Translations under genes and position numbers: made by a program
Assembly: GCA_002077065.1 (NCBI GenBank)
Contig: NAJO01000012.1
Coordinates: 620,001 to 684,000 of the forward strand
DNA from: Cryoendolithus antarcticus
Lineage: Eukaryota; Ascomycota; Dothideomycetes; Cladosporiales; Cladosporiaceae
Direction of reading: 5' to 3'
DNA: 64,000 nt
The notes under the pieces: generated by a model
Told to the model about the DNA's origin: nothing
Seen by the model: the letters and a program-made list of their open reading frames with translations, nothing else
Databases searched by the model: none
In this document: piece by piece, positions 55,816-64,000 of the stretch
How the letters are laid out: every line of letters begins with the position of its first letter
Numbering within the stretch: the first letter of the stretch is position 1

Positions 55816-57427
55816 TCAAGTGAAGATTCTCCCCACTCTTTCCGTCAAGGCTGTGAAATCTAGACTTCCTCGAAATGCATCCCGTGCTACCGGCGTAGCG
55901 CGCTGCCATCTCCACGCCCACCACGCCGCCCAGCCTAGCACCGGCAACGCCACAGTCCCAACCAGAGCCTGCAATAGCATCTTACCCTGTCTCGACACCG
56001 CAGCCGCCACCTCGGAGTACCGCTCATTACTAAAGCTCACCCGTGAGTACTGCGTCTTGAACCCACTCGCAGGTACCTTATCGCTCAGAAATTCCTCCAC
56101 ATTCTTCCGTGCAAGATACACGGGACTTGTAACCCCAGCGTGCATTTCCCAGTAATTCGCCGATGCCAGATCGTTAATCGTATGTGCATCTGGGACTCGC
56201 GTGGTTGTGTACTCTGCTAGCGCTGCTTCTCGGCCTGATGCAGAGGAGGTCTGGGCATCTAGATGGATGAACAGTACGTGCACGTCTTCGAGCCCAGCGT
56301 TCATCCCTTGACCATAGAAGGGCACCATGGCGTGTGCTGCATCGCCGAGGATTGCGGCGGAAGAGGAGAAGGTGTGCGGGGAGCATTTTATGGAGATGAG
56401 CGGGAGGTGGGGGTTGGCTTTGAATTGTTCCTCTAGGCTCTCGGACGAGCCGATGAGCGGTAAGGCGCCGGGGAAGGTTTCGGTGAAGTAAGTCGTGAGG
56501 TCGCTGGGGGAAGCTTCGAGGGTAGAGAAGGTTTGGGAGGGCGCGAAGAGCGTGCAGGTGAAGGTCTTGTCGACGCTCGGGATAGCTATGAACATTGAGG
56601 TTGCGGAGGGCCAGATGTGGAGGTGGTTGGGGGAGGTGGCGAAGCCTGAGGTGGCGGAGGGGCTGGGTGAGGGAGTGGTGGTGTCTGAGGCTGCGGGGAT
56701 CGTGAACTCGCACCAGAGCGTGTCGATGTAGGATTGTTGGTAGTCCATCCGGAGGGACTTCATCAGGTGGTAGCGGACGCTGCTGTGTGCGCCGTCACAG
56801 CCGAGGAGGAGGTCGAAGGAGATTTCTCGCTCTTTCGGTCGATCGTCGTGCTGAGATTGGGCTATCTGCGCACCATTGGCGGTCTGCGGTGCTTTGGCAG
56901 GTGTCGTCTCGAACCATGCTTTCCGCTTCCTGAAGTCTGCGCCTGTGAGCTTGGAATGGAAGATGAGCTTGACATTGGGAAGGCCCTCGAGCTCGTTCAA
57001 CAGGACTTTGTTCAAAATGGCGCGGTCGACGGCTCGAAGGTAGTTCCCGTGGATGTCGTACTGCTGGGACTCTTCGGTGAAGGCGCCAGACTTGTCCTTT
57101 CCGTGGATCATGCGGCCATGCATGGGTATTGTGTCTGCCAGCACAGAGTCGAGTAATGTCGATGATCCGGAGTGGCGCATCGCGTTGATGCCTCGTTCGG
57201 ATAGAGCGAGGTTGATCGATTTTGTGAAGTTGAGAGGCGTCGTCGAGGCATCTCGAAGATCTGTCTTCATCAGCATGTGTCACAGCGTCAGAATGAATAA
57301 AGCAATACATGCCTCCTCTGAGTTCATGGACTTCGACGTCCCATCCTCGCTTCGCAGCGTACAGTGCCGCGAGTGCTCCGACCGGGCCCGCACCAACGAC
57401 AATGCATTTAGTGTGCGCTCCTGCCAT
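55816..57427 (-). CDS. BNA4: Kynurenine 3-monooxygenase
   Basis: FAD-dependent enzyme that hydroxylates L-kynurenine with NADPH and O2 in de novo NAD synthesis from tryptophan, outer mitochondrial membrane. Exons 57427-57313 and 57260-55816 give 519 residues. The junction needs a GC-AG intron of 52 bases (donor GGCATGT): only this split yields [29 protein letters not shown], which is the highly conserved family sequence. Other motifs: [18 protein letters not shown] (FAD), [13 protein letters not shown] (DG motif), [22 protein letters not shown], and a C-terminal hydrophobic anchor ([18 protein letters not shown]). Divergent from MAP1. Confidence 0.96.
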
Positions 57428-57917
57428 CTTCGCATAAGGAATGAACGTTTGTATTGCGATGTGGAAGCTATAATGAAATAGATGATACAATCAAGTAGGA
57501 GTCATGACGAAGGCGAAACGAGACGGAGAAAGACGGATGATCTGTTTGTAGGGCGATTTCGCCACGCTGAAGACATTCGCTACCTGTCTACTATAGGTCT
57601 CTTCAGTCAGACCAAATTGTTCGAGTGGGCGATGATAAGGATCGATTAGTCGTGTACCCGGCCGACTTCGAACAAGTGCTGTTCGTAATAGTGTTCTTCG
57701 ATGTGCTTACGCGAGCAAAGCTGATTAGTCATCACGCCCTTTGAACCGCGATTTACCAAAAACTGACCTGCATAAGTCGTAAATAGATCCTGCTGTATTC
57801 CTCACCTGTCGTTTGCATAGAAAGACCACACCCTGCGCGCCCGGTTGGAGTGAAGGAGTCAACTCACGATACTCACTCAGGCGACACATCAAAGTGCCAA
57901 CGTCGAATACCGCAACC
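57428..57917. promoter_or_regulatory. Divergent promoter between BNA4 and MAP1
   Basis: About 490 bases carrying both promoters. No specific factor site identified. Confidence 0.45.
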
Positions 57918-59327
57918 ATGGACCAAGCACCTGCAAAAGAGATCGTGGTTCAGAGTCAGAGGAAATGTGAGGGCGCAGATTGTTCGGAGAATGCTGGAAC
58001 TCTACAATGTCCGACATGTCAGAAGCTGGGCAAGGAAGCATTTTTCTGCAGTCAAGATTGCTTCAAGCGGAACTGGGTAGGTCAGTATTCCAACATGGGC
58101 AAAGAAATAGGAGAAAGGTCGGGTTGCGAACACGGAGTGCGTACTAATACTTGTTAGGCGACACATAAGACGGTTCACAAATCAGCCAACAGTATGCTAT
58201 CGAACATCATTACTCCAGGCGTCGTATCCTTACCAGACGCAGATGGCCACTTCAACCCCTTCCCCACATACCCATACACCGGTAGTCTGAGACCGATGTA
58301 TCCGTTAAGCATGCGGCGAGCGGTGCCTGAAAAGATTCCAAGGCCGGACTATGCTCTCACAGGCATCCCCCGGAGTGAGCAGGTGGGCCGCTTGTCTGAC
58401 ATCCCTCACTCGTTCGAGATCTGATTGGGACTAGGTACCGACGGCGCGCAAGACGATTAAGCTGCTCAACAAGGACGAGATCAAAGGCATGCGTAAGGTC
58501 TGCCGACTAGCACGAGAAGTTCTCGACATCGCAGCGGCTGCCCTGAAGCCTGGAATTACGACGGATCAGATCGACGAGATTGTGCATAAGGCATGCGTGG
58601 AGCGTGATGTGAGTTCAATTTCAGTGAGGTCCCTTCGCAGTTACTGACACAGTCCCAGTCGTACCCATCACCCCTCAACTACTGCGAGTTTCCGAAGTCA
58701 GTCTGCACATCGCCCAATGAGGTCATTTGCCACGGCATACCCGACCAGCGGCCACTCAAAGACGGCGACATCATCAATCTAGATGTCACGCTTTATCACA
58801 AGGGCTTCCACGGCGATCTCAACGAGACATACTATGTTGGTTCCGCCGAAAAAGACGCAGACAGCGTACGCGTTGTCGAGGCTGCCAGAGACTGCCTCTC
58901 GGAAGCCATCAAGCTGGTCAAGCCAGGCGCCCTCTTCCGCGACTACGGCAACACGATCGAGAAAGTCGCGAAGTCCCGCAACTGCCAAGTCGTGCGCACA
59001 TACGTCGGCCACGGCATCAACCAGCTCTTCCACACAGTCCCCAACATCCCGCACTACGCGAAGAACAAGGCTGTCGGAGAGGCAAAGGTCGGCATGTGCT
59101 TTACTATCGAGCCTATGATTACGCTGGGTAGCTATCGCGACAAGACCTGGCCGGACAACTGGACGAGCGTTACTGGTGACGGAAAGAGGACGGCGCAATT
59201 CGAGCATACGCTACTCGTGACTGAGGATGGTGTTGAGGTTCTGACAGCGAGGTTGGAGAGCTCACCTGGTGGGAAGGTCGAGATGCCACAGGAGGAAGTG
59301 AAGACTAATGGCGAGGCGAAGGCTTGA
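57918..59327 (+). CDS. MAP1: Methionine aminopeptidase 1
   Basis: Cytosolic, ribosome-associated metallo-aminopeptidase that removes initiator Met. Exons 57918-58076, 58158-58382, 58435-58608 and 58659-59327, all phase 0, give 408 residues. The N-terminal zinc finger ([34 protein letters not shown]) is the ribosome-binding MYND-like domain of type 1 eukaryotic enzymes. The pita-bread catalytic domain supplies the metal ligands: Asp in INLDVTLY, Asp in FHGDLNETY, His in YVGHGIN, Glu in FTIEPMI and Glu in [16 protein letters not shown] precedes the first ligand. The C-terminal tail is Glu/Lys-rich. Confidence 0.97.
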
Positions 59328-59764
59328 ACGCGCAGTGTAGGGAGTGCAGAGAGCCGGTCTGCATTCGCCACCGACATGACTAGACTGGAGACGACCACGA
59401 CACTTGCAACATGCTATCTCGTTGGGGACAGCAACCTCATGAGCAGACACTTGCTGCTCTTGGCCGAGCGAATGCCACGTGCCGCAAAACGCGGCGCAAG
59501 CCAAAACTTGGGCCGATGACGTGGCTGCGACATTGGCAGTAAGTTCGCCAAGCACTCTTTAACTTCATCTCCAGCAACTCAATCGCAGAACATCTCCGCC
59601 GCGCTTCAGGTTTCCTGGGCGCGCTCATTTAGATAGTGCGCCATGATGCTCAGCATCTGCTTGGCTGAGTGTGTTGAGGTGCATTGACAGGTGAAGAATT
59701 GAGGTAATACTGTCCTTCTCCTCCTCGTCTCGCGTCGCATCTTTATCACAACTACATTTCCGCC
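59328..59764. other. Intergenic between MAP1 and the NOX gene
   Basis: 3' UTR of MAP1 and promoter of the NOX gene. Nothing recognised. Confidence 0.5.
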
Positions 59765-61943
59765 ATGGACGGGCCCATTGATACAGCAGCGGAGAACTTC
59801 CAACCTTTATCAGATGCCGAGATCAAGGCCTTCTTTCACGACATAGACAAAGACAACAATGGCTATGCAACATTTGACGAGCTCGAGGCAAAGCTCCATG
59901 CTGTCCACGAAGAGCTCGCACCTAAGCCGCAGAAGCACAACCTGAATCACCCGGCTCGAAAGGACATCGAGAAAGGAAATCACAATCACGTAAGCGATGG
60001 ACTGCATACGTTCCTGCTTGGCATTATGCCGGATTGCTCTGCCCATATTAACGAGGAGGACTTCGTGAAACGTGTTAGGACATGGCAGGTGCTAAGTCAG
60101 AAGCAGACGGATACGAAAGAGGAGGAAGCGCAGGAGAAAGAGAGAAAGATGCCCTTTAGGCGGCGACTGAGGGCTTATTGGGCTGTACATGGGCCGACGT
60201 ACGTTTTTATGGCGTGTGTAGTTGCGCTGCAGTTTGCTATGGGATTGTGGCAGATGGTGTGTCTATCTCGCCTACCCAGTCTTATGCCGTGTGTCAGCTG
60301 ACTTCGCACAGATAATATACATCAAGAACTCACTCGCGCGTGCTGCGCTCGGCTGGGGTATCATCGTCGCAGAGGCGTGCGCAGGCGTGCTATATCCCAC
60401 ATTGTGCTTCATGCTACTATCAATGAGTCGGCACTTCTCCACTTTCCTGCGGCGAAGTTGGGTCATTAGCCGCTTTATCAACTGGGACTACAGTCAGACC
60501 TTTCACATTTACATGAGTATTGCTGGGCTATCATTCGCAACTCTACACGCTATCGGCCATCTCGCAGGGTCTATGGTCATGGGCTCGCAGCCAGGACGCC
60601 AAGACGCTGTGGCACGTTACCTGGGAGCGGATGAAGTTCCGCTCACGCCTCGAGCATATGTCAGCAAGCTGCCCGGCTGGACCGGTCTCGTGGCGCTCGG
60701 ACTCTTTTGGACCATCAGCTTGATGTCGATGCCGCTTGTCCGAAACTGGAGCTTTGAAGCCTTCCAGCTCGCGCACTTGCTCATGTTCCCAATGATCGGC
60801 CTACTCTGCGCTCCCGGGACCGCTGCAATTTTGCAAGCGCCGATGATGGGCTACTGGCTTGCATTTCCTGGATTACTTGTCATCTTCGAAAGATCATGGC
60901 GCTTCGCGCGCGGCTTCATGAATATGCGGGCACGCATTAAGCTGCTCGACGACGATGCTGTGGTCATTAGTATCAGGGAGCCAAGAGGCAGGGACTGGAC
61001 GTACTCAGCTGGCCAGTACATCTTGCTGCAGGTCCCGAGCGTGTCGTTCTTCCAATGGCATCCATTCCCGATCTCTGCGTACCGCGGGAGTGTCATGCAA
61101 GTACACATCAAGCTCGATGGTGACTGGACGAATGCTCTACGAGACTACTGCAAGAGAGACGATCTCAGAGACCAGGGCGACGGTTGGAAAGACATCAACG
61201 TCAGTATTGATGGACCTTTCGGTGCGCCAGCACAGCGATTCTACGACTACGACTACAGCATCATCATCGGTGGCGGTATCGGCATTACTCCTTTCTCCGC
61301 TATCCTGGCAGATCTCGAAGGACGCCACCTCGAGCAGCGGGATCCCTGGCAAAGTCGACGAGGCTCCCGAAGCCTCTCTCGCGGGCGCTCAATTGGTCGT
61401 GAGAGCCGTCGAGGATCGAAGCCAAGTAGCATTACTATTGCGCCTCCGGTAGATCTCGCAGCCGCAGTAGCTGAAAAAGTCGAAGGATCGAAGCCGCGCA
61501 CCCCGCCGACCCGCCGAGTCGACTTCCACTGGTCGGTCCGCGACAAGACAAATCTCCTCTGGTTTTCAGACCTGCTAAGCCGCGCATTGTCTAATACAGA
61601 CAAACTCGCCAATAAATCCGACTTGGATCTGAACATCCACACGCATGTCACCATGAAGCGGAAGAACATTTCCACACACGTATTCCGCTACCTGCTAGAC
61701 TCCTATCGAACCGAGAGCGCACCATACTCAGCTTTGACCGGGCTGAAACAGCCGAGTCACTTCGGTCGACCGGACTTTGACGAGATCTTGGAGAAGCATA
61801 TGCAGGAGCTGATCGATCAGGGGATTACGGAAAAGAAGGTGGGAGTGTTTTATTGTGGCACGCCTATCGTCGGCGAGATCTTGAGTGATCGATGTCATTT
61901 GCTTACTGCCAAAGCGAGGGATACGGGGATTAAGATCAGATAA
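59765..61943 (+). CDS. EF-hand NADPH oxidase (NOX, NoxC-like)
   Basis: Flavocytochrome that moves electrons from NADPH across the membrane to make superoxide or H2O2. Exons 59765-60256 and 60312-61943 give 707 residues. An EF-hand loop near residue 26 (DIDKDNNGYATFDEL) implies calcium control. The heme-membrane domain (about 145-360) has His in FHIYMSIAGLSFATLHAIGHL and in the later QLAHLLMF helix. FAD-binding HPFPIS, then GGGIGITPF and CGTPIVGEIL (NADPH-binding), follow. A basic Ser/Arg-rich insertion of about 60 residues (RRGSRSLSRGRS...) sits just after the GGGIGITPF pyrophosphate loop. The presence of an EF-hand and absence of a p67-type partner fit the fungal NoxC class rather than NoxA/NoxB; a ferric-reductase-like member is a weaker alternative. 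Confidence 0.88.
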
Positions 61944-62105
61944 GATTTCTTGATGGAAGTATTTGGCTGATCATGGGCGTCGCCGGGAATTCGCCTCAAA
62001 GCTACTGTAACGGTGAGACGATTGGACTCGATCTCTACGCCTGGGAGTCCTTTTGCCAAAGTCTTACTGCCATCTGATCCACAGCAGCGTTGTTGCTCGC
62101 AAGCC

Positions 62106-63975
62106 CTATATGCGCGACTCTGACAACGCCTCGCTCGCAGAGTCGAGCTCAGCTCTCTCATTGCATCCCCGCAGTACCTTACTGGCTGTGTGAGTGGACA
62201 CTACCTGCGACAACACGGCGTATCCGTCTACTCGAGGCAGCTGTATGAAGTACATGGTCAATGCCTCAAGCTCCTGCAAGGTAAGAGAGTGCAGTGACGA
62301 TTCCTCGCCCGGGCAGAACTTGGTAATACCCTCCTGGAATCTGTCCTGGAGTGCCGCAGGTATCAAGCTATCCGAAGCGATGTCCCAACGTCGGCCTGTG
62401 GGCGGCTCCGATGCAGATCCGCTCTCTGGTGGGCGTAGCCACCAAAGACAGACAGACCAATGCTGGAATATAGAGTAGGTGATTCTTACCAGCCCCGCAG
62501 TCCACAGCTGGAATTGGATCTGGTACTGCGCGCAGCAGTGGTCATAACGCGGCGGCTTCGCTGCCGTTCGCGGTTTAAGAGAGATTTCATTCGGCATTTC
62601 CATCATCAGTTCGTGTCGGAAGTCACGACGATCTTGGCAGCACATACGTTCCAGGCTATAGGGCACGCAGGGCTCGATGCCCACGGATCGCGACTTTGTC
62701 ATGTGATCCTTCACGCTTGCCGGGACCAGGTGTTGAAATCTCCCGGTTCTCACGACGTAATCCCACCAGTTGACGTCCAGTAGGTCGCGGACGAAGTATC
62801 TATCCACTGGCCATGTCAGATATCTGTCGGACTGGCCTCTTGCACCACGCGCAGCTGCTATCTCCGGGGAGCGGAGCGGCCACTCCTCGATTACAGGCGA
62901 ACCCCGATGAGCGTAATCATCCTGTATGGGAAAGTACAACGGACCACCGAAGATCTGTCGCTCCATTTGATAACCAGCTTCTGGCGGTGCCGGTGTAACG
63001 CGCTCGAAGTAGTCCTCACCGTGAAAACCGCCGAGCGCCCAGCCTTGCGCCGCGTGAGCAATTTCATGGATCAATATTATCGCCAGGCGGAACATATGCT
63101 CGCACCACCTGTCGTTTTCCTGGTCACCGCCTTGTCATACAGCATCAACGTGTTTCTTCGAGATCGTGATCAGCATGGTGGCCTTACTCCGTCCGCCATG
63201 GGCATGGCAGGGTGTATAAACGGTCATACCCTAGAATCGCTCTTGCGGCAGCAGAGGCCTGATCTCGTATGTGATATTGGCTGCCATGGCGGCTAGCTCA
63301 TCACGCACTAGCTCGTAATCGCGGGCCTTGATTTCGTCCATGGCTCTCACGGGATGCAAGACCTCGCGTCCTCCGGCATGATCGGGCACGGACTCATTCA
63401 CACCCCAGAAGAGGGCATGCAGGAAATGGGTTGCCTAAAGGGTCTGCAGCAGGTGCGATGCCAGCTTCAGTGCTGGAAAGATGTGTTCGTACGTCGCGTC
63501 CGCGGGAAAGCGGTCACGGTGGAATAGAGGGAGAAGGATATGCTGCGAAGGCAACATAGTTCCGACTTTAAGGCTCTCGATCGGTGCATCCGTCACTTTT
63601 GACGCTGATGTGGGCTGTATTGGGGACGGCGCGCTCGACAGTACCTGCAGGGTCAGGGTCGGTCCTGGGCTCTTCGAGTGACGACTTTGGAACAGCGATC
63701 GAGTCGCGCCTTGTCTCTGCAGTGCCTGTTTCATCCGACTCCAGCTTTGTACTTGACAGGCGACTGCACAGGGCCTCCACTTCGGCCTCATCGATCATTT
63801 CATCAGGACGCTGAGGAGGACTGCAGCTAGGACCCGAGTGTCCCGCCGGTTTTGGGCTGCGCCTACTCTTGAGCAGTGCCATACCATCATGGCACATCGT
63901 AGTCAGTCTCGACTTAGCTCGTGAGAGACCGAAGACTGGGCTCTTCAGTCCCGACTTGCGTTGACGCTGCGCCAT
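62106..63975 (-). pseudogene. HExxH metallopeptidase-like gene with three in-frame stops
   Basis: An N-terminal exon (63975-63645, basic and Ser/Pro-rich, no signal peptide) can join by a 40-base intron to 63604, from where one frame runs to 62106. The core near 63050 reads MFRLAIILIHEIAHAAQGWALGG, with the HExxH zinc motif of gluzincin-like domains, then FHGEDYFERVTP and QMERQIFGGPLYF, the pattern of an unnamed fungal metallopeptidase-like family. Three stops lie in the frame without indels: TAG after LLQTL (near 63435), TAG after LPQERF (near 63238) and TGA after HVDAV (near 63140). The short intron is uncertain. Catalytic function cannot be claimed beyond the motif. The gene enters from near the window edge but seems complete at both ends. 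Confidence 0.65.
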
Positions 63976-64000
63976 GGTACTGCGTAGAGGATAGAAGAGT

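Noticed and set aside
1..64000. Alternative genetic code with reassigned stop codons
   Set aside because: Intact genes end at TAG (PPZ, RPS2, PIL1), TGA (MAP1, MPDU1) and TAA (ABCG, ATG44) at the expected family length, so all three are used as stops.
1..64000. tRNA genes, rRNA and recognisable transposons
   Set aside because: I looked for tRNA B-box-like GGTTCRANTCC stretches, long terminal repeats and transposase or reverse-transcriptase motifs by eye and saw none that hold up; a tRNAscan-SE and RepeatMasker run would be decisive.

Overview
The window is eukaryotic and comes from a filamentous ascomycete, most likely a Dothideomycete. Genes are interrupted by short GT-AG introns of about 45-150 bases with CTRAC-type branch sites. 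Intergenic spaces are short. The gene set is typical of Pezizomycotina: Pil1/eisosome BAR protein, kynurenine 3-monooxygenase, a NOX-type oxidase, a Zn2Cys6 regulator, feruloyl-esterase-like CE1 proteins and 2EXR/F-box-like families. The class assignment rests on gene content and protein similarity recalled from family knowledge, not on a search.

Layout. 1-986: 3' end of a PPZ-type protein phosphatase gene. 1994-3869: threonine deaminase (ILV1). 4258-10048: a very large minus-strand locus encoding a cysteine-rich protein with five Zn2Cys6-like repeats, a ubiquitin-specific protease (USP) domain and a coiled-coil tail, interrupted by two in-frame stops. 10202-12271: an acidic unknown protein and respiratory supercomplex factor RCF1. 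12620-16075: two decayed CE1 esterase-like copies plus a Ser/Thr-rich PAN-like fragment. 16449-25354: a membrane EF-hand/ZZ protein, an Hsp31/HchA-type protein, a 2EXR/F-box-like protein, Mediator MED8, a small membrane protein and a PQ-loop MPDU1 protein. 25701-32443: a conserved fungal unknown and a large GPI-anchored repeat protein. 33515-36676: an AT-hook/EVE protein and ribosomal protein uS5. 37514-41938: an SDR, a Zn2Cys6 regulator and a SIRT4-like sirtuin. 42187-45960: a cluster of decayed F-box-like genes. 46620-55761: Pil1, a DapA-family lyase, a cytochrome b5-domain protein, a small mitochondrial protein, a three-exon gene for mitofissin (ATG44, too short for ordinary ORF calling) and an ABCG transporter. 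55816-63975: kynurenine monooxygenase, methionine aminopeptidase 1, an EF-hand NOX and a broken HExxH metallopeptidase-like gene.

The genes are mostly independent housekeeping units and no biosynthetic cluster is evident. Several act at mitochondria (ILV1, RCF1, ATG44, sirtuin, kynurenine monooxygenase, the 50.6 kb protein).

The most unusual signal is a set of loci (USP, CE1 esterase, F-box-like, metallopeptidase-like) that keep one continuous reading frame over hundreds of codons yet carry isolated TAA/TAG/TGA codons. Two further loci carry single-base frameshifts. Neighbouring intact genes end normally at TAA, TAG and TGA, so the genetic code is standard. Repeat-directed C-to-T mutation (RIP), recent pseudogenisation or stop readthrough are the competing explanations.
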